Assembly (NCBI GenBank): GCA_900543525.1
Contig: UQRS01000065.1
Span: 1 to 12,542 of the forward strand
DNA from: an uncultured Oscillospiraceae bacterium
Lineage (GTDB): Bacteria; Bacillota; Clostridia; Oscillospirales; Acutalibacteraceae
Reading direction: 5' to 3'
Length of the DNA: 12,542 bases
Shown in pieces: positions 6,701 to 12,536 of the stretch. Under the pieces are notes generated by a model, which searched no databases, had not been told where the DNA came from, and saw only the letters and a program-made list of their open reading frames with translations. How positions within the stretch are numbered: the first letter of the stretch is position 1; every line of letters begins with the position of its first letter. The position numbers and the translations under genes were made by a program.

Positions 6701-9158
6701 GCGCGCGGTTATAAAAGTCGAAGCTGTCCATTGCGCCTTCCGGATCGGGATCCACAGCCCACTCGTTTCCGCTGCCGACTGTGAAGAGGTAGGAGTAGCT
6801 TGCGCCGCCGTTCTGCCGCAGGGAGGTGATGCTGGGCATGACGCTCTCCGCCAGCAGGAGGCCGTTGACATAGAACCGGCCGATGTCCCCCTCCTGCACA
6901 TAGGTCAGAAGGGTCCACTGCCCGGCGAGAGGCACGGTGTTGGTTTGCAGCAATACCTCGGTGCCGTTGACCGGCCGGATGCTGACGATATAGCTGCTGC
7001 TGTTGGCCTTCAGCCGGACATAGCCGAAGCTGCCGCCGCTCATCGACTTGATCATATACAGGGTGGTGTTGTTGGCCGGAACCGCGTCAAATTTCACCCA
7101 GGTGGAAAGGGTCAGCGCGTCGCCGGCTGCCGCCAGCGGATCATAACTGCTGCTGTCAAATGCGACGCCGCAGAAATCATAATCCGTGAAATGCGCAGCG
7201 GTCGTGCCGGGCGTTCTGCCGTCCACGAAGGTGATGGCGTCATTGCCCTCTGCTGTGACACGGTTGCCGGCGTCGGCCAGAGACTTATTTTCAAAGTCAA
7301 AGCCGAGCAGCAGATCGTCGTTTTCCTGCGTGTACTTGCTGCAATACTCGTCAAAGGCGTTTTTCATCACGCCGGCGTTGGTGACCGACTTCTTCTCCAT
7401 CGGATTCAGGCCGGAGTAGGCGGCTCGGGCGGTCTGAATCCGCTCGATGCAGGCCGCGTCCAGCGTGACCTCGCCGATGGCGTCGATTTTGGCGATGACG
7501 TCCGCCACTTTATCCTTGTCGACGCTGGCCTCTCCGTTTACGAAATTGGTCAGGTAGTCATAGGCGATCGGCGTCATCCAGCGATAGCCGGCCTCGTTCG
7601 GATGGACCGCGTCGGACATCAGTCCGTCGGCCGGCGTGCCGAGCGCATAAAAATCAAGGACGCCGATGTCCCACTTCTCCTGCACTTCGAAGATCGCCTT
7701 GTACATGGCGTAGTAGTTGCCGTTGCTGTATTTCGGATTGGTCCAGAAAATCACGTCGCAGCCCCAGGTCTCATACGCGTAGGCGATGATGTACTCGATC
7801 GCGCCGATGATGGTGGAGGTGTCCTGGTCCTCCGACGCGAAGCTGTCGCTGAGCGTGCCGAGCGGCTTGTTCTGTCCGGCGTCGTTGGTCGAAAGCTGCA
7901 CGATCAGCTTGTCAACCGGCGCGTTCTGGCTGATCTGCGCCTTCATGCGGGAGACATAGCTCGAAGAGCCGTTGTCAACCAGCGTCGTGCCGGAAACCGC
8001 CTTTTTATTCACAACGATGTCATGGTCGTCGGCCAGAAAATCGGCATAGCTGTTGCCGTAGTTGTTGCTGCCGTAGGTAACCGACGAGCCGAGGAAATAA
8101 TAAACCGGGCTGTCTTTTGTATAAGTGGTCAGCGTGGTGTTGGCCGTGTACTGGCTGAGGCTGGCCTCGGTCAAAAAGATCTTCTCCCCGTTTTTATAAA
8201 CGGTGTAGCCGTTCCGGATCCGCCCCATTTTTTTGACGAGACTGCCTGCCTCATCATATATGTAGGCGGCGACCGGCGTCTCGGCCTCATCCAACAGGGA
8301 GACGAAATGCTGCCCCTTTGCGAGGACAACCTTCATTCCGTCGTCGTTGGAGGAGAGGGCGCAGCCGCTCGCATATGTAAAGCTGCCGCCCCGCTGATAG
8401 ATCGAGTTGCCCGGCGTGTTGCCGCGGAAGGCGCCGCCCGACACGTTGACCGTGCCGTCGTTGCGGATGCCGTATCCGCCGCCGCCCGTCCGGACGCTGC
8501 CGACAAAAACGCCGCCGGTAATCGAGGTAATCGTGCCGTTCGACCCGTTGTTGATGGCCATGGCGTTATTGCCGTTTTTGTTGAAGGCGGTGATGCCGCC
8601 GAAAACATAGCCGTCCGAAATCAGGTCGATGGTACCCCCCTGGTTCGAGATGCCGTAGGCATAGGTCGATCCGGGCGTGGAGGCCAGAATCTCTCCCCCG
8701 GCGATTTCGGTGATTCGGCCGGCGTTGTAGATGCCCACAGCCGTGCCGGAGGTGACGGTGATCACCTCAATTGTGCCGGCCTCCATCTTCAGCACCGCGC
8801 CGCTGTTGTTGCGGATGCCGGTCGTGTCGCCGGTTTGGGCGGTGCGCTCGATCCGGCCGCCGCCGACCGAGTCGGTCAGGGTCAGGTCACCGTTGTTGGT
8901 GACAACGGTCGCTGTGGTGCTTGTCAGCTTCTTGCCCGCCAGATCCAGCGTGATTTTCGCTCCGGCAGGAATCGTGATCGCCTCGGTATAATCCTTGTCG
9001 AGCGCGATCACCTCTCCCTCCCCGGCGGCCGCGATGCGGTCGGTCAGGGTGGCGTCACCCTCCGCGATTACGGCGGCAAAGGCGCTGTTGAGCAGCAGTG
9101 CCAGCATGGCCGTAAAGGCAAGAAGAAGGCGAAGAAGTTCTTTTGGCCTTTTCTTCAT
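3798..9158 (-). CDS. Secreted SGNH/GDSL-hydrolase mosaic with beta-helix, three LamG-like domains and CBM32-like module
   Basis: A 1786-residue predicted extracellular esterase-like protein. Residues 1-28 form a signal peptide ending SAFA. Residues about 32-268 are beta-helix-type repeats of the form GI.N.G.I..I.GG. An SGNH hydrolase domain spans about 345-540: block I is FLGSSVTYG (S359 the likely nucleophile, S358 replacing the usual Asp of GDSL), block II glycine is G390, block III is STND (N425), and block V is DAVH (D516, H519). A helical FIVAR-like linker follows (about 548-615). LamG/concanavalin-like domains lie at about 616-845, 848-1077 and 1146-1375, with helical linkers after the second and third. 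A CBM32/discoidin-like domain spans about 1443-1587 and a FIVAR-like segment about 1590-1652. A C-terminal beta domain of unknown role (1654-1786) ends the chain. SGNH enzymes in such settings often deacetylate polysaccharides; the substrate here is unknown. No dockerin, LPXTG or S-layer motif was seen. AGGAGG (9170-9175, minus strand), 11 bases before the ATG, supports the start. Confidence 0.85.
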   Translation of the reverse strand: MKKRPKELLRLLLAFTAMLALLLNSAFAAVIAEGDATLTDRIAAAGEGEVIALDKDYTEAITIPAGAKITLDLAGKKLTSTTATVVTNNGDLTLTDSVGGGRIERTAQTGDTTGIRNNSGAVLKMEAGTIEVITVTSGTAVGIYNAGRITEIAGGEILASTPGSTYAYGISNQGGTIDLISDGYVFGGITAFNKNGNNAMAINNGSNGTITSITGGVFVGSVRTGGGGYGIRNDGTVNVSGGAFRGNTPGNSIYQRGGSFTYASGCALSSNDDGMKVVLAKGQHFVSLLDEAETPVAAYIYDEAGSLVKKMGRIRNGYTVYKNGEKIFLTEASLSQYTANTTLTTYTKDSPVYYFLGSSVTYGSNNYGNSYADFLADDHDIVVNKKAVSGTTLVDNGSSSYVSRMKAQISQNAPVDKLIVQLSTNDAGQNKPLGTLSDSFASEDQDTSTIIGAIEYIIAYAYETWGCDVIFWTNPKYSNGNYYAMYKAIFEVQEKWDIGVLDFYALGTPADGLMSDAVHPNEAGYRWMTPIAYDYLTNFVNGEASVDKDKVADVIAKIDAIGEVTLDAACIERIQTARAAYSGLNPMEKKSVTNAGVMKNAFDEYCSKYTQENDDLLLGFDFENKSLADAGNRVTAEGNDAITFVDGRTPGTTAAHFTDYDFCGVAFDSSSYDPLAAAGDALTLSTWVKFDAVPANNTTLYMIKSMSGGSFGYVRLKANSSSYIVSIRPVNGTEVLLQTNTVPLAGQWTLLTYVQEGDIGRFYVNGLLLAESVMPSITSLRQNGGASYSYLFTVGSGNEWAVDPDPEGAMDSFDFYNRALSSDEILNAYDSGATAKRTEVLSTAAANGGKLVSIDFEDGTANDVAGRITPIVGESVSIVDGGKYGSKSASFVSTKSRASMLRWKQDEYDPFLYAEGGATISMWANIESLSGEEILFAYGFWGYRFNLQRSGGQLLVSARNYDSTTSEFKVPGLDNLKGDWALITVTCDAEGVYTVYFNGEKAGSQKLSFSLYDLAKYGATTNKRNTTAETNNYYGYYSIGGNNYWADRVNMVALVDDFAIYDGVLSTRQIMELYNPSLTGDTEKIANVVALLEKIAVYSDDYYTKVAEAKAAYDALTAYEKACVTNADLLDKADSIYQNWLADQNGGKLVSIDFEDGTANDVAGRITPIVGESVSIIDGGHYGSRQASFINTKSRASMLRWKQDEYDPFLYAEDGSTVSMWVNFEALASGSIIFNYGFWGYRFILARDGDNLLVSARNYDSTTSEFKVAGLANLVGSGWSLLTMTCDRNRIYTIYFNGQQVGRQVLSFSLYDIAADGAATSKRNTTDETNNYYGYYSIGGNNYWADRANMVATVDDFAIYNHAMTAAEVYDLYNVTDPAMLATSVENTINAIGNVDYSIACGSRISAARAAYDAASDEVKALVKGLDTLTAAEAAYAKLYAGVRKVDNASEVTAISGPVNGNAAENFDKLFDGKSNTKFGHGTYTTPFVWKVDKAVSAKYYSLMTGTDSGTWTRRNPVTWTMYGSNDEGTTWTEIAAETNNTSLPDANSVEVMFEIANPGAYDYYKIEFPAQGDKFMQLSELTLYVLDPADYSEVEAALAAVPEDLSIYSAASVENLQKAIDAVDWGKISADQAIVDGYAAAIRSAIDALTVRAVEMSIDISAGMVTPAAANGKYDITWNAHILAGADTNYAAISSQIQIKNYGVYYAAGEEEIEKLRKGDANAIARMISFGSGDDIDVYTHYGFRLKNVAEGRLRTAMFYLTYEYEGVSYTICSAADTATTAARR
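5034..6617 (-). repeat. Internal duplication: second and third LamG-like domains of the SGNH mosaic
   Basis: Two copies of a LamG-plus-linker unit are spaced about 894-897 bp (298-299 codons) apart: 5928-6617 (residues 848-1077) and 5034-5723 (residues 1146-1375). Both begin GGKLVSIDFEDGTANDVAG and share SRASMLRWKQDEYDPFLYAE, ARNYDSTTSEFKV and NNYYGYYSIGGNNYWADR. At the DNA level, 5117-5178 and 6014-6075 are identical over 62 bp, including silent positions. The 1-codon difference in period comes from an extra residue in a loop of the third domain (VGSGWS). The first LamG domain (about 616-845) is clearly more diverged. This indicates fairly recent tandem duplication or gene conversion. Confidence 0.9.
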
Positions 9159-9203
9159 AAAAACATAACCCTCCTATAAAAATTTGTACAAAATGCCAAA
9201 CAT

Positions 9204-9233
9204 ATAATAGCATGAGAAAAGAGGGGTTGTAAA
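9204..9233 (-). promoter_or_regulatory. Probable sigma-A promoter of the SGNH mosaic gene
   Basis: Read on the minus strand, TTTACA (9228-9233, 5 of 6 to the -35 consensus) is followed by an 18 bp spacer and TATTAT (9204-9209, 5 of 6 to the -10 consensus). The start codon is 45 bases further on, at 9158, with AGGAGG at 9170-9175. Other TATAAT-like strings in the AT-rich region upstream lack a convincing -35 partner. Confidence 0.55.
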
Positions 9234-9244
9234 ATACGTTTTTA

Positions 9245-9343
9245 TATATGCTGACTATATACTAAAACATGCAGATTGCAAATTTTATTATATATTCAAA
9301 AGCATAATAGGAGGCGTTCGAGGGCGCTGTATATGCCTATATA
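9245..9343. promoter_or_regulatory. Duplicated TATATGC-CTATATA motif upstream of the SGNH mosaic promoter
   Basis: TATATGC-TGA-CTATATA occurs at 9245-9261. TATATGC and CTATATA, overlapping by one C, recur at 9330-9343, 85 bp away start to start (about eight helical turns). Both lie upstream of the -35 box at 9228-9233 in minus-strand terms. They could be sites for a regulator acting from two positions, for instance the AraC protein encoded next door. AT-rich DNA makes chance similarity possible. Confidence 0.3.
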
Positions 9344-9376
9344 TTAAATGTAAGAATACGCCGCCGCATCCGGAAA

Positions 9377-9416
9377 TAAAAAACCGGCCGCACTCCGATA
9401 AGGGAGGCGGCCGGTT
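9377..9416 (-). terminator. Intrinsic terminator of the first AraC gene, overlapping its stop codon
   Basis: On the minus strand, AACCGGCCGC (9416-9407) pairs with GCGGCCGGTT (9391-9382). An inner CTCC/GGAG pairing and a short loop extend the stem, and a TTTTTTATTT tail follows (plus-strand A-run 9374-9383). The TAA stop at 9415-9417 lies in the base of the stem, so translation ends inside the terminator. Confidence 0.85.
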
Positions 9417-10440
9417 ACTGCCCGCCCGGCTGGCGATTGCCTTTGCCGCTTGCGGTATGCTTCTTCTCGCGGTAAAAGCCGGGGGAATGCGCGTCAAATT
9501 TTCGGAATACCTTGTGCAGGTGCCCCTCTCCCGAGAGGCCGGTGCGCAGCGCAATCTCATGCAGAGAGAGGGTCGAGCTGGAGATCAGCGCCTTTGCGGC
9601 GGTGTACCGCTGCCGCAGCAGGCAGGCGTGGAAGGTCATGCCGCGCTCTTTTTGCAGAATCCGGTCAATCTGCCTTGCGCTGAGGAAGAGGATGCCCTGC
9701 AGATCGCGGATGGAAATTTTGCGCGCGTAGTTCGAGGCGATAAAATTCTGAATAACGGAAAGCCGTCCGGCGCGCTCGTCCGGCTGGGGAGAATCGGCAG
9801 ACGTCTCCTTCTCCACCGCGCCGGAAACGGTGCGCATGACGCCGATCAGAATGTCGGTAATCAGCATCTGCACCTTGAGGGCGTAGGCGATGTCGGCCTG
9901 CTCGACCTCTGTAAAAATCTCCTCAAACGCGGCGGAGAGCCGGTACCGATCCTCAAACGGGCGGGGATAACTGGTGCCCAGAATGCTACGATAGGTGTTC
10001 AGCTCGGCCTGATACCCGGGCGTGTCGACCGCCCCTTCTGCCGGGAAACGGATATCGAATTTCAGGCAGTATTCCGCCATCGGATTCTCCGGGTCGGAGC
10101 GCTGCTCATGCTTGACATATGGCCCGGTCAGATAAAACTGTCCCGGCCCCACCGAAAAGGTGCTGCCGTCCAGTGTGATGCTCCCCTTGCCATAGGGGAT
10201 GATGTGCAGCTCGTAGGAAGTGTGAAAATGCTCCTCAACATGCCAGGTGCGGTCGGGGCGCACCTTTAGCAGGTCGATGACATGGATGCTTAAAATTCCG
10301 ATATTGATATCATAATCAAAAAGGCGAAAGCAATCCTCCGGAAGGCTGGCGTCTATCTCCCCATCCCAGGAGGAGAGGTAGCGGGAGTTCAGGGAGATTT
10401 TCTGCCCGTTGGAGAAGAGTCCGGTACCGTAATATTTCAT
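9415..10440 (-). CDS. AraC/XylS-family transcriptional regulator (cupin plus HTH)
   Basis: A 341-residue cytoplasmic DNA-binding regulator. The N-terminal part (about 40-150) has a cupin-type sensor pattern: EEHFHTSYELHIIPYGKG, followed by GQFYLTGPYVKHEQ. This resembles the effector pocket of AraC proteins that sense sugars. The C-terminal part (about 228-325) is a double helix-turn-helix: IRDLQGILFLSARQIDRIL is the first motif, and LHEIALRTGLSGEGHLHKVF with a final HSPGFYR is the second. The start is the ATG at 10440, with AGGTGAG five bases before it; a TTG directly before that ATG is too close to this site. The gene is on the same strand as, and 256 bp upstream of, the SGNH mosaic gene, so it is a candidate local regulator. 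It has its own terminator, so the two are probably separate transcripts. The effector is unknown. Confidence 0.9.
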   Translation of the reverse strand: MKYYGTGLFSNGQKISLNSRYLSSWDGEIDASLPEDCFRLFDYDINIGILSIHVIDLLKVRPDRTWHVEEHFHTSYELHIIPYGKGSITLDGSTFSVGPGQFYLTGPYVKHEQRSDPENPMAEYCLKFDIRFPAEGAVDTPGYQAELNTYRSILGTSYPRPFEDRYRLSAAFEEIFTEVEQADIAYALKVQMLITDILIGVMRTVSGAVEKETSADSPQPDERAGRLSVIQNFIASNYARKISIRDLQGILFLSARQIDRILQKERGMTFHACLLRQRYTAAKALISSSTLSLHEIALRTGLSGEGHLHKVFRKFDAHSPGFYREKKHTASGKGNRQPGGQ

Positions 10441-10497
10441 CAAAGCTCACCTGCCAGGGAAGGATATGTCCTCCGCACGATTTTTGAAGGGATCGGC

Positions 10498-10526
10498 TTG
10501 TGCTTTTTCGCAGGACGGGGTAAAAT
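10498..10526 (+). promoter_or_regulatory. Candidate promoter of the HD-domain gene
   Basis: TTGTGC (10498-10503), a 17 bp spacer and TAAAAT (10521-10526). The -10 box matches 5 of 6, but the -35 box is weak. The coding start lies about 65 bases downstream of the -10 box. The 150 bp gap between divergent start codons must also hold the promoter of the AraC gene on the other strand, which could not be placed with confidence. Confidence 0.4.
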
Positions 10527-10590
10527 AGGGACAATCGGGCCGCCGGGCTGCCGGAAAACCGCCCGCGCGGCCGTTAAGGGAGGATACAGC

Positions 10591-11253
10591 ATGCAGATCA
10601 CATACGAACAGATTCGCAATCATCCGGACATCGCCGCCTATATCGACAAGGGGAATGAGGTGCTGGGCGCGCTTGGGTTTACCGAGCACTCCAGAACCCA
10701 CGCCGTGAAAACGGCCGAAACGGCCGGCCGCATCCTTGCGCAGCTGGGGATGGACGACCGCCGGATCGAGCTGGCCAAAATTGCCGGCTATATGCACGAC
10801 ATGGGCAACAGCGTCAACCGCACCGATCACGCCCATACCGGCGCGCTCATGGCCTTTCAAATCCTGAACACGATGGGGATGCCGTCGGCGGAAATTGCCG
10901 AGGTGATCGCCGCGATCGGCAACCATGACGAGGGAACCGGCAGCGCCTATAACGCCGTTTCGGCGGCGCTGATCATTGCGGACAAGACCGACGTGCGCCG
11001 CAACCGGGTGCGCAATCCCGTAATCGCCAATTTTGACAAGCACGACCGGGTGAACTATGCCGCAAAGAGCTCTGCGCTGCGGATTGATACCGAAAACCGG
11101 GTGATCGCGTTGGACATTGATCTGGATGAAGAGATGTGCACCATGCTGGATTATTTTGAAATATTCCTCGACCGGATGCTGATGTGCCGCCGCGCCGCGG
11201 AGGAGCTGGGCATGAAATTCAGCGTCCGGGCAAACGGCGTCAAGGTAATTTGA
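10591..11253 (+). CDS. HD-domain metal-dependent phosphohydrolase
   Basis: A 220-residue cytoplasmic protein of the HD superfamily. The likely metal ligands, in order, are H37 (in EHSRTHAVKTAE), H69-D70 (GYMHDMGN), H80 or H82 (RTDHAHTG), H112 (IGNHDEGTG) and D131 (IIADKTDV). That is the H...HD...H...H...D pattern of HD enzymes that may hold two metals. HD proteins hydrolyse nucleotides or other phosphate esters; the substrate cannot be told from sequence. The C-terminal 80 residues contain an acidic patch (DIDLDEEM) and no other recognised domain. The start is chosen at the ATG with GGGAGGA (10578-10584) six bases before it; the open frame continues upstream without such a site. The gene is divergent from one AraC gene and convergent with the other, so it stands alone and need not belong to the glycan system. 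Confidence 0.85.
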   Translation: MQITYEQIRNHPDIAAYIDKGNEVLGALGFTEHSRTHAVKTAETAGRILAQLGMDDRRIELAKIAGYMHDMGNSVNRTDHAHTGALMAFQILNTMGMPSAEIAEVIAAIGNHDEGTGSAYNAVSAALIIADKTDVRRNRVRNPVIANFDKHDRVNYAAKSSALRIDTENRVIALDIDLDEEMCTMLDYFEIFLDRMLMCRRAAEELGMKFSVRANGVKVI

Positions 11254-11256
11254 AGT

Positions 11257-11291
11257 AAAGGCGGCGCTTTGCCGGGCAGGCTGCGCCTTTT
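11257..11291 (+). terminator. Possible intrinsic terminator after the HD-domain gene
   Basis: AAAGGCG (11257-11263) pairs with CGCCTTT (11284-11290). The interior can form a smaller GCC/GGC pairing. Only a short T-run (TTTTCTC) follows. The position, four bases after the stop codon, supports the call, but the stem is interrupted and the tail is weak. Confidence 0.45.
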
Positions 11292-11326
11292 CTCAAAAAT
11301 GCTGCTTCAGCCGTTTCGTCCGGTTC

Positions 11327-11484
11327 AGCCATTCTGGCCATTTCGGCCGTTTAGTCGCTCCAACCGCTCCAGCCACTCTGGCCATTTCGGCCGGTGGTTG
11401 GACGTTTTGTTCACTTTGGCCGCTCGGCCGCTTCCGGCTGTTTCGAGCGGTGGCTGGCCGTCTTGCCCACTTCGGCCGCTCGGC
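11327..11484. repeat. Degenerate intergenic array of CACTYTGGCC-TCGGCCG units
   Basis: Four related units are visible. CTGGCCATTTCGGCCG occurs exactly at 11334-11349 and 11378-11393, each preceded by AGCCAYT (unit spacing 44 bp). Decayed copies (CACTTTGGCCGCTCGGCCGC at 11412-11431 and CACTTCGGCCGCTCGGC at 11468-11484) follow at spacings of 38 and 56 bp. Each unit holds two GGCC tetramers flanking a short spacer, so it is itself nearly palindromic. Between units, CGCTCC and GGTGG strings recur. No gene or known repeat family was recognised. Confidence 0.6.
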
Positions 11485-11491
11485 TTGCTTT

Positions 11492-11543
11492 CGGGCGGCG
11501 CGGAGGAGTTGTTCCCTGCCTCTCCCCCTGTCGGCGCCGCCCG
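11492..11543. other. Long stem-loop with 10 bp perfect GC arms
   Basis: CGGGCGGCGC (11492-11501) and GCGCCGCCCG (11534-11543) are perfect inverted repeats around a 32-base loop. The loop has partial internal pairing (GGAGGAG with CTCTCC). No T-run follows on either strand, so it is not a standard terminator. It sits in the convergent gap and could still fold in transcripts reading through from either gene. Confidence 0.45.
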
Positions 11544-11558
11544 CACCGGCCGAAATGA

Positions 11559-11621
11559 CCTCAGAAAAATGGCCTCAGGAAAATTGGTTCGGGAAAATTG
11601 GTTCGGGAAAATTGCCTCAGG
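11559..11621. repeat. Short tandem array (13-15 bp units) overlapping the end of the second AraC gene
   Basis: Consecutive units are CCTCAGAAAAATGG (11559-11572), CCTCAGGAAAATTGG (11573-11587), TTCGGGAAAATTGG (11588-11601) and TTCGGGAAAATTG (11602-11614), then a partial CCTCAGG (11615-11621). The last partial unit contains the complement of the AraC stop codon (11617-11619), so the array reaches the coding end. The units alternate between CCTCAG and TTCGGG heads on a common AAAATTG body. No function is known; replication slippage is the simplest origin. Confidence 0.7.
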
Positions 11622-12489
11622 TCTGATTTTTCCACATTTTCCGGAATTCACGGGGAGTCATGTTGGTCTTTCGGCGGAAAAGGTTGGAGAAGTGACTCTC
11701 ATTTTCCACGCCGACCGCCTTGGCGATATCCCGCACCGGCATGTTGGTGTTTTTCAGCAGGTCCTTGGCCTCGTTGGTGCGGCAGAGGATCAGATATTCA
11801 CCCGGAGAAAAGCCGATATATCGCTTGAACTCCCGCGCGAGATGGAACTTGCTCATCGCAAAATGGGTCGACAGAGTATCCAGAAGAATCGGTTCGTTGA
11901 ACCGATTCTCAATATACCGCGCGACATTGCTGATCAGCTGCGGGATTTCAACCGGAGTTTCCTCCGGCTCCGGCTCAAGGCAGAGAAGCTCGGTCAGCGC
12001 GTTCACAATCAGGCGGGAGGACTGAATCTCCGACTTATACGACGGCTTCCGGGTGTTGATAATCAGCGACTTGATGCAGCCCGGCAGCAGGGTGTAGGTC
12101 GGCAGCTGCACGACCGGGGGATTTTTCCGGACAAACTCCTTATAATACTCCCGACTGGTGGCGCCGTTGAACTGCAGCCAGATGAAGTCCCAGCTGTCTC
12201 CCGCAATTTCATACCGGTGCGGCGGCATACAGTCGATCCACATCAGCGATCCGGACGGCAGCTCGTATTCCTGATCGGCGTACTGCAGACGGCCGCAGCC
12301 ACTCATTGTATATAAAATCAAAAGCGAGTTCATGTGCGACCGCTCGGTATAATATCCCGGATGGGTGGAAAAATTCCCGACCTCCTGCACATAAAAAAGG
12401 GCCGTCTTTGCCAGCTTGCTGGGCGTGTGCATAATACGCACGGAATTTTCATTCCAGTTGGGCTGGCAGTTGTCCCGAAAGGTTTCCAT
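11617..12489 (-). CDS. AraC-family transcriptional regulator (cupin plus HTH)
   Basis: A 290-residue cytoplasmic regulator, a typical length for the family. The N-terminal half (about 25-150) is the sugar-sensing cupin type: SLLILYTMSGCGRLQY, followed by LPSGSLMWIDCMPPHRYEI and WDFIWLQFNG. Residues about 186-290 are the double helix-turn-helix. LLDTLSTHFAMSKFHLAREF is followed by GFSPGEYLILCRTNEAKDLL, then VRDIAKAVGVENESHFSNLF and NMTPREFRK, which fits the family consensus very well. The ATG at 12489 has GGAAGGAG ten bases before it. A direct repeat TTGCGGGAA lies in the 47 bases before the start. No terminator was found; a tandem repeat array begins at its stop codon. It is convergent with the HD gene. 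Its targets may be in this locus or beyond the window edge. Confidence 0.92.
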   Translation of the reverse strand: METFRDNCQPNWNENSVRIMHTPSKLAKTALFYVQEVGNFSTHPGYYTERSHMNSLLILYTMSGCGRLQYADQEYELPSGSLMWIDCMPPHRYEIAGDSWDFIWLQFNGATSREYYKEFVRKNPPVVQLPTYTLLPGCIKSLIINTRKPSYKSEIQSSRLIVNALTELLCLEPEPEETPVEIPQLISNVARYIENRFNEPILLDTLSTHFAMSKFHLAREFKRYIGFSPGEYLILCRTNEAKDLLKNTNMPVRDIAKAVGVENESHFSNLFRRKTNMTPREFRKMWKNQT

Positions 12490-12503
12490 TTTGCGCGTTC
12501 TCC

Positions 12504-12536
12504 TTCCCGCAAGAATGTAAAAGTTTGTTCCCGCAA
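12504..12536 (-). promoter_or_regulatory. Direct repeat TTGCGGGAA upstream of the second AraC gene
   Basis: On the minus strand TTGCGGGAA occurs exactly twice (12528-12536 and 12504-12512), 24 bp start to start. The copy nearer the gene overlaps its ribosome binding site (GGAAGGAG). AraC-family proteins usually bind direct repeats about two helical turns apart, so this could be an autoregulatory operator. The promoter may lie between or upstream of the copies; the window ends six bases past the second. Confidence 0.4.

Noticed and set aside
8333..9158. N-terminal beta-helix repeats as a pectate lyase or other second catalytic domain
   Set aside because: The GI.N.G repeats show no catalytic lyase or hydrolase residues that I could place. 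They are better read as a structural or adhesive region.
5073..9179. A 1368-codon open frame on the plus strand, antisense to the SGNH mosaic
   Set aside because: Its protein is a low-complexity run of V, G, D and R without domains or a ribosome binding site. The minus-strand frame has a signal peptide, catalytic motifs and repeated domains. The open antisense frame follows from GC-rich codon use.
10498..10590. Upstream in-frame start for the HD-domain protein
   Set aside because: The extra residues are G/R/K-rich and lack a ribosome binding site, and the -35 and -10 candidates lie inside this stretch. ATG 10591 has GGGAGGA in the right place.
11327..11484. Possible CRISPR array
   Set aside because: The units are short, decayed and unevenly spaced (38-56 bp), the spacers resemble one another, and no cas gene is nearby.
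11325..11651. A 108-codon minus-strand frame across the intergenic repeats
   Set aside because: The protein only reflects the repeats (for example WLERLERLNGRNGQNG), overlaps the end of the AraC gene and has no ribosome binding site.
11269..12315. A 348-codon plus-strand frame across the repeat region and second AraC gene
   Set aside because: The first part is translated repeat sequence and the rest is antisense to a convincing AraC protein. No start signal is present.
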